Of a stretch of DNA of 64,000 bases, positions 15,735 through 25,532 are shown in pieces. Made by a program: the position numbers and the translations under genes. Where the stretch lies: the NCBI RefSeq assembly GCF_003997495.1, contig NZ_RZRU01000028.1, forward strand, positions 1-64,000. Reading direction: 5' to 3'. The notes below the pieces were generated by a model. The model saw only the letters and a list, made by a program, of their open reading frames with translations. It searched no databases and had not been told where the DNA came from. Each line of letters begins with the position of its first letter. Position 1 is the first letter of the stretch. The stretch comes from Mesorhizobium sp. M7A.F.Ca.US.008.03.1.1 (GTDB taxonomy: Bacteria; Pseudomonadota; Alphaproteobacteria; Rhizobiales; Rhizobiaceae).

Positions 15735-16913
15735 CTACAGCAGGATCTTGCGAACCAACCTGACGGCGACCAAAGCGATATAGGCGGCGAAGAACAGGCC
15801 GAGCGACCAGCCGAAGCCGGACGGGCCGAACGCATCCATGCCGATGCCGATCGCCTGCGGGCCGAGCACCATGCCGACGCCGTAGCACAGCACGAAGGCG
15901 GCGTTGGCCGACGCCAGTTCATGGCCGGAAAGCTGCGAGCCGAGATGGGCAAGGCCGATCGTGTACATGGCAGCGACGACGCCGCCCCAGACGAACAGAA
16001 GCGCGGCCATCAAATGCCAGTTCTGGGCGAAGAAGGGCATGAAGACGGTGCCCATAAGACCGACCGTCGCGCAGGCAATCAGCAGGTAGCGGCGGTCGCT
16101 GACGCGGTCGCTGATCATGCCGATCGGGATCTGCAGCAGCACGTTGCCAAGACCGATCATGGTCAGGAGAAGGGCTGCGTCGGCTTCGGAATAGCCGATG
16201 CGGCTGCCATAGATCGGGAACAGCGCAAAGCCGCCGGTTTCCACCGCGCCGAACACCAGCACGGCAGCGGTCGCCGACGGCACCAGCCAGATGTAGCGCA
16301 GGAAATTGCTGGTCTCGCCGTCGGAGGCGATCGTCGGGCTCTCGTTGCGCGCCGCCAGCACCGGTATGGCGGCCAGCGTCACCAGAGCGATGATGACGCC
16401 GAACGGCCTGAAGCCGGAACTGCCGAGATGGGCGAATAGCCACGGTCCGGCGGCAAAGCCGAGCGACAGGACAGTGGCGTAAATGCCCAGCACAAGGCCG
16501 CGCCGGTGTGGTGGCGCCGAGGTGCTGATCCAGAATTCGGACAGGATGAACAGCACCGTCAGCGCGATGTGCAGGACGATGCGCAGTGGAAACCACATCC
16601 AGAAGTCGGGTGCGAAATGGAAGCCGACAAAGGCCAGCGCGCCGGCGGCGATCATGGCAATCATCGTCCAGGCGACGCCGAAGCGCATGGCGAGCGGCGT
16701 GGCGAGCGGCGCGCCGGCGATCGAGGCGAGGCCGGCGACGGCGGTGTTGAGGCCGATCATCGAAGCCGAATGGCCGCGCGTTTCGAGGATGACGCTGAGC
16801 AGCGGCATGCCGAGGCCGATGGCGATGCCGACGACGCTGATCGACGAGATCGCCGCCACCATCGGCAGCCAGTGTACGCGTTCGTCGCCCTGTGGTTGGG
16901 TATCGACCGTCAT
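15735..16913 (-). CDS. MFS transporter
   Basis: This 392-residue integral membrane protein has about 12 hydrophobic segments and the major facilitator loops (ISDRVSDRRY between TM 8 and 9). It probably exports or imports a small solute by proton coupling, but the substrate is not evident. It belongs to the conserved rpmG-NUDIX-DUF983-rnr-topA neighbourhood of rhizobia. Confidence 0.85.
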   Translation of the reverse strand: MTVDTQPQGDERVHWLPMVAAISSISVVGIAIGLGMPLLSVILETRGHSASMIGLNTAVAGLASIAGAPLATPLAMRFGVAWTMIAMIAAGALAFVGFHFAPDFWMWFPLRIVLHIALTVLFILSEFWISTSAPPHRRGLVLGIYATVLSLGFAAGPWLFAHLGSSGFRPFGVIIALVTLAAIPVLAARNESPTIASDGETSNFLRYIWLVPSATAAVLVFGAVETGGFALFPIYGSRIGYSEADAALLLTMIGLGNVLLQIPIGMISDRVSDRRYLLIACATVGLMGTVFMPFFAQNWHLMAALLFVWGGVVAAMYTIGLAHLGSQLSGHELASANAAFVLCYGVGMVLGPQAIGIGMDAFGPSGFGWSLGLFFAAYIALVAVRLVRKILL

Positions 16914-16988
16914 GGGATGCTGAATACTCTGTCTTTTTGATCTTACGCAATTCAGGACGGAAATCCGTCACACTTTCCTAGAATTGCT

Positions 16989-17729
16989 CTACAGAAGTTC
17001 GCGGGTGAAGCGGTTGCTGATAAGCCGGTAGAAGGGCACCGGGCCGCCTGGACGCAACAGTGGATCATGGGCGAGGCGCTTTTCCAGCTCGTCCAGGATC
17101 ATTCGGGTGATGTCGGGTATGTCGGCCTCCCTGGCCTTGGCAAGCGGCAACCAGACCAGCTCTTCCAGTTCGTTGGTCGGACCGCCACCGGGCAGTTCGA
17201 CCGCGACGTCGTCACGCCAGGCGCTGAAGAAGCGGGTGTCGAAGCGGCGCACCCGGTTGGGCGGCGTGATGGCGCGCGCGATGAAGCGCAGCATGTCCAG
17301 CGAGGGTTGCACGCCGTGTTCGGCAAAGCCCTGCCAATCGGGCCTGGGTGTGGCGAAGGCGCCTTTGCGGCCGATCAGCAATCCGGCTTCCTCATAGGTC
17401 TCGCGGATGGCGGACAGGGCGATGGCGCGGGCCCGTGCGGCGCTTGTGCGGCCCGGCCCGGCGATCAGCCGGGCCTCCTGCTCCGGGTGCAATGCGGCGG
17501 CGACCGGGATGCGGCTGTCGGCCGGATCGGTGCGGCCGCCGGGAAAGACGAACTTGCCCGGCATGAAGGCGTGGCCGGCATGGCGGCGGCCCATCAGAAC
17601 CAGCACGTCATCGCCCTTGCGGTCGAGCAGGATCAGGGTTGCCGCATCGCGCGGGCGAATTGGCCGGTCGCTATGAGCGATCATGCTCCGCTCGATCTTG
17701 TCGACTTCCGCCTTGGTCATACCGTCCAT
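16989..17729 (-). CDS. NUDIX hydrolase
   Basis: The 246-residue protein contains a Nudix catalytic box, with FVFPGGR leading to SAIRETYEEAGLLIG near residue 105; the GG-to-RExxEE spacing is lengthened by an insertion of about 30 residues. NUDIX enzymes hydrolyse nucleoside diphosphate-X compounds. The extended insertion resembles the CoA-diphosphatase-like RNase-R-neighbour group, but the substrate is uncertain. It is followed by the MFS gene and lies 86 bases after DUF983. Confidence 0.88.
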   Translation of the reverse strand: MDGMTKAEVDKIERSMIAHSDRPIRPRDAATLILLDRKGDDVLVLMGRRHAGHAFMPGKFVFPGGRTDPADSRIPVAAALHPEQEARLIAGPGRTSAARARAIALSAIRETYEEAGLLIGRKGAFATPRPDWQGFAEHGVQPSLDMLRFIARAITPPNRVRRFDTRFFSAWRDDVAVELPGGGPTNELEELVWLPLAKAREADIPDITRMILDELEKRLAHDPLLRPGGPVPFYRLISNRFTRELL

Positions 17730-17815
17730 GCGCAGGACCTAGCGGAAACTTCTGGCAAGCGAAAGTGGCCTTTCACGGTCGGTATGTTGCGCCAGGCCAC
17801 ATTCTTGGCTGCAGC

Positions 17816-18265
17816 TCAGGCTCCTGGATGCGGTTCGATCACGTCGTGTTCGCCGCCGAAGCCGTGCATATAGAAGGCCCATTGCAGTCCTATGACGGCG
17901 CCCTTGACCGGCTGCAATAGCGCGACCGACAGAAGGATGGTCAGCGGCACCCAGATGGCGATGTGCTGCCATGTGGACAGAGTGGAGGTCGCCTCGACGC
18001 CCATGAAGGCGCCGAGCACGATGTGACCGACGATGACGATGACGAGATAGGCAGGCAGGTCGTCGGCGCGGTGGTGATGCAGTTCCTCACCGCAGACACT
18101 GCATGTGTCGACGGTCTTGGTGAAGGCGCGAAACAGCTTGCCTTCGCCGCAATTCGGGCAACGGCCGAGCAGGCCGCGCTTCATCGCCGTCCACAGCGGG
18201 CGGGCAGCCCGGCCCGAGTGATGTTCTCCGCCGAAAACCTGTTCTTCCGTGACTGTTCTCATCAT
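17816..18265 (-). CDS. DUF983 family membrane protein
   Basis: This 149-residue protein has an N-terminal zinc-ribbon-like pair of CxxC motifs (CPNCGEGKLF and CSVCGEEL) followed by two membrane segments (about 70-125), the layout of DUF983. Its function is unknown. The start overlaps the rnr stop (ATGA), so it is co-translated with RNase R, a common alphaproteobacterial arrangement. Confidence 0.88.
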   Translation of the reverse strand: MMRTVTEEQVFGGEHHSGRAARPLWTAMKRGLLGRCPNCGEGKLFRAFTKTVDTCSVCGEELHHHRADDLPAYLVIVIVGHIVLGAFMGVEATSTLSTWQHIAIWVPLTILLSVALLQPVKGAVIGLQWAFYMHGFGGEHDVIEPHPGA

Positions 18266-20568
18266 CGTCTCCTGCCGCGCGGACCCGATCGCGTTTGCGA
18301 CGCGCGGGCGCGGCCCTTGGCCTTGTGAAACGACCGCTTGGAGCCCGGCAAAGGCTTCGGGTCGGTCAACATCTCGAAGCGCATCGCGCCGGCCATCGGC
18401 GCCACCTCGACGAGCCGGACCTCGACGCGATCCGCGAGCTGATAGCCTTTGCCCGAGCGTTCTCCGAACAGGGAGCGGGCCGTTTCGTCGTATATATAGT
18501 AATCGCCGCCCAGAGTTGACACCGGGATGAAACCATCCGCGCCGTACTGCGGCAATTGGACAAATAGTCCTGATTTGGTGACGCCGGAGATGCGGGCATC
18601 GAACCGGTCATCGACGCGTTCGGCGAGATAGGCGGCGATCAGACGGTCGACCGTGTCCCGCTCGGCCGCCATTGCGCGGCGTTCCGTGCCGGAGATCAGC
18701 ACGGCGACATCTTCGAGCCGTGCCGCTTCGTCCTGCGTCAGCCCGCCCGGACCCAGTCCGAGTGCGGCAATAAGTCCGCGATGCACGATCAAATCGGCAT
18801 AGCGGCGGATCGGCGAGGTGAAATGGGCGTAGCGGCGGAGGTTGAGACCGAAATGGCCGATGTTCTTTGGCGAGTATTCGGCTTGGCTCTGCGAGCGCAG
18901 AACCACTTCGTTTACCAGGCCTTCATTGTCGGCGCCGCGCACGCGCTCCAAAATGCCGTTGAACTGGCTTGGCTGCATCTGCGCGCCGCGCGCAAGTGAC
19001 AGGCCCAATGTCTGCAGGAACTCGCGCAGCGATTCCTGCTTGGCCAGCGATGGCGCGTCATGGATGCGATAGACCAGTTCCTGTTTCTTCGCTTCGAGCG
19101 TCTCGGCCGCCGCGACATTGGCCTGGATCATAAACTCTTCGATGAGCTTGTGGGCATCGAGCCGCTCCGGCACGATAACGCGATCGACGGTGCCGTCCGG
19201 CTTGAGTACGATCTTGCGCTCCGGCAGATCGAGTTCGAGCGGCTGGCGGCCATCGCGGCCACGCTTGAGGATCGCATGGGCGTCCCACAGCGGCTTCAGC
19301 ACCGTATCGAGGATCGGACCGGTCTTGTCGTCCGGCACGCCGTCGATCGCCGCCTGAGCCTGGCTGTAGGCGAGCTTTGCCGCCGACTTCATCATGACGC
19401 GATGGAAGGAGTGCCTGAGCTTGCGGCCCTCTGCCGAAAAAACCATGCGCACGGCGAGCGCCGGCCGGTCCTGGCCCTCACGCAGCGAGCAGAGATCGTT
19501 GGAGATGCGCTCGGGCAGCATCGGTACCACGCGATCGGGGAAATAGACCGAATTGCCGCGCTTCAGCGCTTCGCGATCGAGCGCCGTGCCATAGCGCACA
19601 TAGGCGGCGACATCGGCGATGGCCACGGTGGCGACGACGCCGCCCGGATTCTTTTCGTCGAGATCCGGCGTGGCGAAGACGGCATCGTCATGGTCCTTGG
19701 CGTCGGCCGGATCGATGGTGACCAGCGGCAGGTCGCGCCAGTCCTCGCGATGGTCAAGCGTCGCCGGTTTGACGGCTTCGGATTCGGCGATGACGTCGGC
19801 CGGGAAGATATGCGGAATGTCATGCGCGTGGATGGCGATCATCGAGATCGCCTTTTCGCTGGTCAGCGAACCCAGTACGTTGAGCACCTTGGCTCTCGGC
19901 AGCCCATAGCGGGAGGCCCGTGCGGGCTCGACCTCGACCAGGTCGCCGTTCCTGGCGCCGTTCTGGAATTCCTTGTCGACGATCAGTTCGGGCTGACGCC
20001 GTTCCACCGGTTCGATGCGGAAGGTGCCGTCCTGCAGGATGCGAAAGACACCGAGCACGGCATCGGTACGCTTCTCGAAGATCTTCATCACCCGCCCGGT
20101 GTAGGCCGGGCCGGTCGCTTCGTTGGTCGGAAAGGTCTTGGCCAGCACGCGGTCGCCGATGCCGGGCGCCGGGCCGCTGCCGCCACGCGATACGCGGATC
20201 GACACGACGGGCGGCTCACCCGTGCCCACGACCTCGGCCGGGTGCGCCAGCAAAATGCCATCGCCGTCACGGCCGAAGATGTCGAGCACGGCGACATGGG
20301 GCAGGGCGCCGACGCGGGCCAGTTGCTTGCGCTCCTTGGTCAGGACGCCTTCGTCCTGCAGGTCGCGCAAAATGTCCTTCAGCCAGATGCGGTCGTCGCC
20401 GCGCAGCGCGAACGCCTTGGCAATGTCACGTTTTCCCGCGCGATCGGGATTTTCGGCGATGTAGCGCAGGATTTCGTCACGCGACGGCCGATAGTCGTCC
20501 TTGACCTTGGCCCTGGTGTCGGCGGTGCGCGGATCGCCGTGGGTTCTGCCGGTGATCTTGCGCGCCAC
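18262..20568 (-). CDS. rnr: ribonuclease R
   Basis: This 768-residue 3'-5' exoribonuclease of the RNB family has N-terminal winged-helix and cold-shock domains, the RNB catalytic centre with its Asp cluster (DPADAKDHDDAVF) near residue 288, an S1 domain near 640-725, and a basic C-terminal tail (KRSFHKAKGRARA). It degrades structured RNA and takes part in RNA quality control. The start is the GTG at 20568, six bases after the topA stop and with AGGA overlapping it, so topA and rnr form an operon. Confidence 0.96.
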   Translation of the reverse strand: MARKITGRTHGDPRTADTRAKVKDDYRPSRDEILRYIAENPDRAGKRDIAKAFALRGDDRIWLKDILRDLQDEGVLTKERKQLARVGALPHVAVLDIFGRDGDGILLAHPAEVVGTGEPPVVSIRVSRGGSGPAPGIGDRVLAKTFPTNEATGPAYTGRVMKIFEKRTDAVLGVFRILQDGTFRIEPVERRQPELIVDKEFQNGARNGDLVEVEPARASRYGLPRAKVLNVLGSLTSEKAISMIAIHAHDIPHIFPADVIAESEAVKPATLDHREDWRDLPLVTIDPADAKDHDDAVFATPDLDEKNPGGVVATVAIADVAAYVRYGTALDREALKRGNSVYFPDRVVPMLPERISNDLCSLREGQDRPALAVRMVFSAEGRKLRHSFHRVMMKSAAKLAYSQAQAAIDGVPDDKTGPILDTVLKPLWDAHAILKRGRDGRQPLELDLPERKIVLKPDGTVDRVIVPERLDAHKLIEEFMIQANVAAAETLEAKKQELVYRIHDAPSLAKQESLREFLQTLGLSLARGAQMQPSQFNGILERVRGADNEGLVNEVVLRSQSQAEYSPKNIGHFGLNLRRYAHFTSPIRRYADLIVHRGLIAALGLGPGGLTQDEAARLEDVAVLISGTERRAMAAERDTVDRLIAAYLAERVDDRFDARISGVTKSGLFVQLPQYGADGFIPVSTLGGDYYIYDETARSLFGERSGKGYQLADRVEVRLVEVAPMAGAMRFEMLTDPKPLPGSKRSFHKAKGRARASQTRSGPRGRRR

Positions 20569-20574
20569 GCCGTC

Positions 20575-23211
20575 CTACCCTTTTTTCTTCGCTGCCGGCT
20601 TCTTGGCTGCCGTTTTCTTGGCCGCCACTTTCTTGGTTGCCGGGGCCTTGGCCGCGGCCGCCTTGCGGAACGGCTTCTTGCCGCCGCCGCCCTTGGCTTC
20701 TTTCTCGGCAATCAGCGCCAGCGCGTCCTCGATGGTCACCGACTGCGGATCCCTGCCCTTGGGCAGGGTGGCATTGACCTTGCCGAAATTCACATAGGGC
20801 CCGTATTTGCCGTCGCGCACGACGATCTTGCCACCGCCATCGGGATGGTCGCCAAGCTCCTTGAGCGCAGCGGCCGTGCCGCCATTGCGGCCGCCCTTGC
20901 CCTTCAGCTGCTTCTCGGCGATCACCGAGACGGCGCGGTTGAGGCCGATCGAGAACACGTCCTCGATGCTCTCGAGATTGGCATAGGTGCCGTCATGCAG
21001 CACGAACGGACCGTAGCGGCCGAGCCCGGCCGAGATCATCTTGGCCGTTTCCGGGTGCTGGCCGACATCGCGCGGCAATGACAGCAGCGCCAGCGCCTTC
21101 TCGTGGTCGATCGACTCTGCCGTCCAGCCTTTGGGCAGGCTGGAGCGCTTGGCTTCCTTGCCGTCGCCACGCTGCAGATAGGGTCCGAAGCGGCCGCTGC
21201 GCAGCGTGATTTCCTCTGACGTGTAGGGGTCCTTGCCGATCACCTTGGTGCCGTCTTCGCCGCCGCCATTCTCGCCATTGGGGTTGGCGGCGTCGCCGAG
21301 TTGGCGGGTGAAGGAGCATTCGGGATAGTTCGAGCAGCCGACGAAAGCGCCGAACTTGCCGAGCTTCAGCGACAGATTGCCGGTGCCGCATTTCGGGCAG
21401 ATGCGCGGATTGGATCCGTCCTCCCGCGTCGGGAACACCAGCGGCGCCAGTTCTTCATTCAGCGCGTCGAGCACGTCGGTGACGCGCAGTTCCTTGATGT
21501 CGGCGACGGCACCGGAAAAATCCTTCCAGAAATCGCGCAGCACGTCCTTCCAGGCGAGCTTGCCGTCCGAGATCTCGTCGAGCTTTTCCTCGAGGGACGC
21601 GGTGAAGTCGTACTCGATATAGCGCTTGAAGAAGCTTTCGAGGAAGGCGGACAGCAGCCGGCCCTTGGCCTGCGGCACCAGCCGGCGCTTGTCGATCGTG
21701 ACATAGTCGCGGTCCTCGAGCGTCTTCAGGATCGCTGTGTAGGTGGAAGGCCGGCCGATGCCGAGCTCTTCCAGCTTCTTGATCAGCGACGCTTCGGAGT
21801 AACGCGGCGGCGGCTCAGTGGTGTGCTGGGTGGCGTTGATCGCCTGGCGCGCCAGCTGTTCGCCGGCGCGGATCTCGGGCAGGCGACGATTTTCCTCGTC
21901 TTCCGCATCGTCGTCCTTCTGGTCGGTGTATGCGGCGATGAAGCCGTCGAACCGAACGACCGAACCGATGGCACGCAGCTCGGCGGTGCGCGATCCATTG
22001 ACCGCCTCGATCTCGGCGGTGGTGCGCTCGATCTCGGCGGACTGCATCTGGCTGGCGATGGCGCGCTTCCAGATCAACTCATAAAGCCGCATCTGGTCGG
22101 AATCGAGATATTGCCTGACCGATGCCGGGGTGCGCATGAAATTCGTCGGGCGGATCGCTTCGTGCGCTTCCTGGGCGTTCTTGGCCTTGGCTGTATATTG
22201 GCGCGGCTTTTCCGGCAGGTATTTCGGACCGAATTCCTTGGCAATGGCATCGCGTGCGGCATCGATCGCCTCGAGTGCCATCTGCACGCCGTCGGTTCGC
22301 ATATAGGTGATCAGACCGGTGGTCTCGCCGCCGATCTCCATGCCTTCATAGAGGCGTTGCGCCACCTGCATGGTGCGGCTGGCCGAGAAGCCGAGACCTG
22401 ACGAGGCGGCCTGCTGCAATGTCGAGGTGGTGAAGGGCGGGCCGGGATTGCGCTTGGTCGGCTTGGCTTCCACCGACACCGCCTTGAAGGTAGCGCCTTC
22501 AAGCATCGACTTGATGTCGTCGGCCTGCGCCTTGTTGGAAATGTCGAGCTTTTGCAGCTTCTTGCGATCGAAGGCGGTCAGCCGTGCTTCGAAATTCTCG
22601 TTGCGCGGCGTGCCCAGCAGAGCAGCGATCTGCCAGTATTCCTCGCGGATGAAGCGCTCGATCTCGGATTCGCGGTCGCAGACCAGGCGCAGCGCTACCG
22701 ACTGGACGCGGCCGGCCGAGCGGGCGCCCGGCAGCTTGCGCCACAGCACCGGCGACAGCGTGAAGCCGACGAGATAATCCAGCGCCCGGCGAGCCAGATA
22801 GGCATCGACCAGTGGCGCATCGATCTGGCGCGGATTGGCCATCGCCTCCAGCACCGACGATTTGGTGATGGCGTTGAAGACGACGCGGCTGACCGGCTTG
22901 TCCTTCAGCGCGCGCTTCTGCTTCAGCACTTCCAGCACATGCCAGGAAATCGCTTCGCCTTCGCGATCCGGATCGGTGGCGAGGATCAGGCCGTCAGCGT
23001 CTTTGACCGCCTTGGCGATGTCGGCGAGGCGTTTGCCAGAGGCGGTGTCGACCGCCCAGGACATGGCGAAATCCTCATCCGGACGCACCGAGCCATCCTT
23101 GGCCGGCAAATCCCTGACATGGCCGAACGAGGCCAGAACCTTGTAGTTCTTGCCGAGGTATTTGTTGATTGTCTTCGCCTTGGCCGGCGATTCGACGACG
23201 ACGACGTCCAT
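20575..23211 (-). CDS. topA: DNA topoisomerase I
   Basis: This 878-residue type IA topoisomerase has a TOPRIM start (VVVESPAKAKTINKYLG) with ATDPDREGEAISWH near residue 80, the active-site Tyr in TTGLITYMRTDG near residue 303, and one complete four-Cys zinc ribbon near residue 603 (CPKCG...CSNYPEC), followed by repeat domains. The tail is Lys/Ala-rich (repeats of AAKK) and should bind DNA non-specifically. It relaxes negative supercoils. A perfect palindrome lies about 140 bases upstream of its start. Confidence 0.97.
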   Translation of the reverse strand: MDVVVVESPAKAKTINKYLGKNYKVLASFGHVRDLPAKDGSVRPDEDFAMSWAVDTASGKRLADIAKAVKDADGLILATDPDREGEAISWHVLEVLKQKRALKDKPVSRVVFNAITKSSVLEAMANPRQIDAPLVDAYLARRALDYLVGFTLSPVLWRKLPGARSAGRVQSVALRLVCDRESEIERFIREEYWQIAALLGTPRNENFEARLTAFDRKKLQKLDISNKAQADDIKSMLEGATFKAVSVEAKPTKRNPGPPFTTSTLQQAASSGLGFSASRTMQVAQRLYEGMEIGGETTGLITYMRTDGVQMALEAIDAARDAIAKEFGPKYLPEKPRQYTAKAKNAQEAHEAIRPTNFMRTPASVRQYLDSDQMRLYELIWKRAIASQMQSAEIERTTAEIEAVNGSRTAELRAIGSVVRFDGFIAAYTDQKDDDAEDEENRRLPEIRAGEQLARQAINATQHTTEPPPRYSEASLIKKLEELGIGRPSTYTAILKTLEDRDYVTIDKRRLVPQAKGRLLSAFLESFFKRYIEYDFTASLEEKLDEISDGKLAWKDVLRDFWKDFSGAVADIKELRVTDVLDALNEELAPLVFPTREDGSNPRICPKCGTGNLSLKLGKFGAFVGCSNYPECSFTRQLGDAANPNGENGGGEDGTKVIGKDPYTSEEITLRSGRFGPYLQRGDGKEAKRSSLPKGWTAESIDHEKALALLSLPRDVGQHPETAKMISAGLGRYGPFVLHDGTYANLESIEDVFSIGLNRAVSVIAEKQLKGKGGRNGGTAAALKELGDHPDGGGKIVVRDGKYGPYVNFGKVNATLPKGRDPQSVTIEDALALIAEKEAKGGGGKKPFRKAAAAKAPATKKVAAKKTAAKKPAAKKKG

Positions 23212-23570
23212 GAGGTCTCATATCAGCTGTGGTGCGGCAGAAGAATTCCGCTGCGCGCGACGAAATCTCGTTCTATTTGTCGCTCACATGGCCGCGCTTT
23301 TGCATCCGGTCAAGGGGAAGCGCCCAAATTGCGGGCCGGCCCGAAGCAATACACTCTTAGAGTGTATGGAGAAAATCACAGAATTTGGGAAAGGGAGACC
23401 GTGGCCCCGAGTCAGCGGAAACGACCCGATTCATTTTTCCGCCGAGTCGTTGAAATGCTGCCCAAACCGGGACGGGCCACATTATAACGGGCTGTTCGAT
23501 GCCGGCCGCCGGGTGCATGGAGATGCCCGGCGACCAGCCCTTGTCCCGCCAGCAGGCGGGATTGGCGTGC
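23212..23570. other. 359-base region upstream of topA
   Basis: No gene is supported here. It should carry the topA promoter. The one notable element is the perfect palindrome at 23349-23367. An open frame beginning inside that palindrome (23366, plus strand) has no ribosome binding site. Confidence 0.5.
23349..23367. promoter_or_regulatory. perfect 19-base palindrome upstream of topA
   Basis: ATACACTCTTAGAGTGTAT has eight-base arms and a three-base centre. It looks like a dimeric repressor site. The regulator is not known; the related NrdR box has different spacing. Confidence 0.5.
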
Positions 23571-23948
23571 TTAGTCGGCCTTGACGATATGCCAGACCTC
23601 GCCGACGCCGTCGCCGGTCACGTCGCCGGGCTTCTTGTCCTTTATGAAGGTGTAAACCGGCTTGCCGTCATAGGCCCACATCTTGCTGCCGTCGGTGCGG
23701 TCGACAACGGTCCATTCGTCATCCGCCTTGGCGCCGGCTTCGGCCTTCAGCGGCGGCCAGTTGGTGGCGCATTTGTCGTAGCAATTGGTCTTGCCCTTCT
23801 CGTCCTTGTCATAGGTGTAAAGCGTCATGCCGTAGGCGTCGGTGTAGATCTTGGTGCCATTGACCTCGGCTTCCTTCCACGCGTCGGCGGCGAAGGATGC
23901 GGCGGTGCTGAGCAGAAGCGCTGCCAGTCCTGCGGTTATGGTTTTCAT
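23571..23948 (-). CDS. secreted YxxxD-repeat protein (COG4315-like)
   Basis: This 125-residue protein has a signal peptide ending at SFAADA. The mature part contains repeats of the Y-[TV]-[FY]-x-x-D type (LYTYDKDEKG, VYTFIKDKKPGD) and a pair of Cys (CYDKCATNWPP) typical of the secreted repeat family PF03640/COG4315. Its function is unknown; it is a periplasmic or surface protein. The start at 23948 has GGGAGA six bases upstream; the longer frame to 24071 is rejected. Confidence 0.85.
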   Translation of the reverse strand: MKTITAGLAALLLSTAASFAADAWKEAEVNGTKIYTDAYGMTLYTYDKDEKGKTNCYDKCATNWPPLKAEAGAKADDEWTVVDRTDGSKMWAYDGKPVYTFIKDKKPGDVTGDGVGEVWHIVKAD

Positions 23949-24134
23949 GGAAATCTCCCTGACTGATGTCTGGAGACGCGCGGGAAATCGCGGCCTCACA
24001 GCGTCAACGCCTGCGGGCTGTCGTTTCTTCCTGGCAAGTGCGTCGGGCAACGGATGATCTTGCCAACACAATGGTGATTGGTGGACAAGGCTGCGCGTCG
24101 CTATATCGGCGTCACGGCATTGGAGTTCTTGGAA

Positions 24135-24881
24135 ATGGCATTGGACATCGGCTATGTCAGCGCGATCGGGGCGGGAGCTATCTCGTTCCTGTCGCCTTGC
24201 GTGCTGCCGCTGGTGCCGCCCTATCTCTGCTATATGGCCGGCGTCTCGGTCGACGATTTCCGCGGCAATGCGGGTGCGACAGCGCGTGAAGGCGCACGCG
24301 GCGCGCTGCTCTATTCCTCGATCGCCTTCGTGCTCGGCTTCTCCACCGTCTTTGTCGCGCTCGGTGCCGGCGCCTCGACCATTGGCCGTCTGCTGCGTGT
24401 CTGGCAGGAGCCGCTGGCGATGGGCGCCGGTGTGCTGATCATCCTGATGGGCCTGAACTTCCTCGGCATCCTGCGCATTCCGCTGCTGTCGCGCGAGGCA
24501 CGCTTCCAGTCGCAGGGCAAGCCGGCAAGCGCCGTGGCCGCCTATGTCATGGGGTTGGCCTTCGCCTTTGGCTGGACGCCCTGCATCGGCCCGGTGCTGG
24601 GGCCGATCCTGACGCTGGCCGGCGGCCGCGAAACGGTCGGCGAGGGCGCACTGCTGCTTGCCGCCTATTCGCTAGGGCTGGGCATACCGTTCCTGATCGC
24701 CGCGCTGTTTTCCGGCGCCTTCATGCGCTTCCTCGGCAAATTCCGCGTCCATCTCGGCCGCGTCGAAAAGGCCATCGGCGCGCTGCTGGTCGTCGCCGGC
24801 GTGTTTTTCCTCACCGGCGGCGTGCAGACTGTTTCGTACTGGCTGCTGGAGAATTTCCCGGTGTTGGGGCGGTTGGGGTAG
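24135..24881 (+). CDS. ccdA: cytochrome c biogenesis protein CcdA
   Basis: This 248-residue membrane protein has about six hydrophobic segments and the two redox Cys in matching contexts: SFLSPCVLPLVPPY near residue 24 and FGWTPCIGPVLGP near residue 147. It moves electrons from cytoplasmic thioredoxin to periplasmic partners for cytochrome c maturation and disulfide reduction. The ATG at 24135 is chosen over 24078 because GGAG lies about nine bases upstream and the N-terminus then matches the family. Confidence 0.92.
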   Translation: MALDIGYVSAIGAGAISFLSPCVLPLVPPYLCYMAGVSVDDFRGNAGATAREGARGALLYSSIAFVLGFSTVFVALGAGASTIGRLLRVWQEPLAMGAGVLIILMGLNFLGILRIPLLSREARFQSQGKPASAVAAYVMGLAFAFGWTPCIGPVLGPILTLAGGRETVGEGALLLAAYSLGLGIPFLIAALFSGAFMRFLGKFRVHLGRVEKAIGALLVVAGVFFLTGGVQTVSYWLLENFPVLGRLG

Positions 24882-24962
24882 GTTGCCTCGGCGGGAACGA
24901 TGCACGGCAGCCCGCATTTGCAGTGCCGTTGACCAACACTTTTTCGAGCCGGGAGGTCGAGA

Positions 24963-25400
24963 ATGGTAGCCAAGGCCGATGTGCGAAAATTCTTCAAGGC
25001 CTATGAGAAAATCTCCAATGACGCGATCGCCGACACCGTCGATCTCAACGACGTCGCGGACATGTATTCGGCCGGTTTTGTCTCGGTGACGCCGGCATCT
25101 GTCATGGTTGGCGAGAATGGCGAGCAGTTAAAGGCCATCATGACAAAGGGTTTTGACGCCTATCGTGCCCTCGGCAGCAAAAGGATGACCTGCAAGGACG
25201 TCTCTGTGACACCTGTCGACCAGGACCATTGCGTGGCTGAGGTAAACTGGTCCGGTGACTATGAACGCAAGGATGGGAGTGCCGTGACCATCGACTTTGC
25301 GGTCAACTATCTCGTCGAAAAGCGCGATGGCAAGCTGAAAGTGTTTGGCTGGATCGCTGGCGATGAACAGGCTGAATTCAGAAAACACGGCCTGATGTGA
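24963..25400 (+). CDS. NTF2/SnoaL-like fold protein
   Basis: This 145-residue soluble protein has the helix-strand pattern and length of NTF2-like domains (SnoaL/ketosteroid isomerase fold). No catalytic residues can be assigned. The start has a strong GGGAGG site. It stands between ccdA and glmU with no evident functional link. Confidence 0.65.
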   Translation: MVAKADVRKFFKAYEKISNDAIADTVDLNDVADMYSAGFVSVTPASVMVGENGEQLKAIMTKGFDAYRALGSKRMTCKDVSVTPVDQDHCVAEVNWSGDYERKDGSAVTIDFAVNYLVEKRDGKLKVFGWIAGDEQAEFRKHGLM

Positions 25401-25532
25401 GTGCCGCCGATCTCCTGAGATCGGAACTCTTCAGCCCGTCGCCTCACTGGAATTTAACCGCATTGGTGCAGCATGGCGCCAGATGCTACCTATCTCCGAT
25501 TCCCGATCCCTTTTCATATGGTTGTTCCTTCC

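Noticed and set aside
19060..21081. A long open frame (673 codons) on the plus strand across rnr and topA
   Set aside because: It is antisense to two highly conserved genes with full family motifs. GC-rich codon bias opens the opposite frame, and the translation is a His/Arg/Asp-rich string without domains.
23366..23584. A plus-strand frame of about 72 codons starting inside the palindrome upstream of topA
   Set aside because: It has no Shine-Dalgarno and no recognised motif, and the palindrome is better read as an operator.
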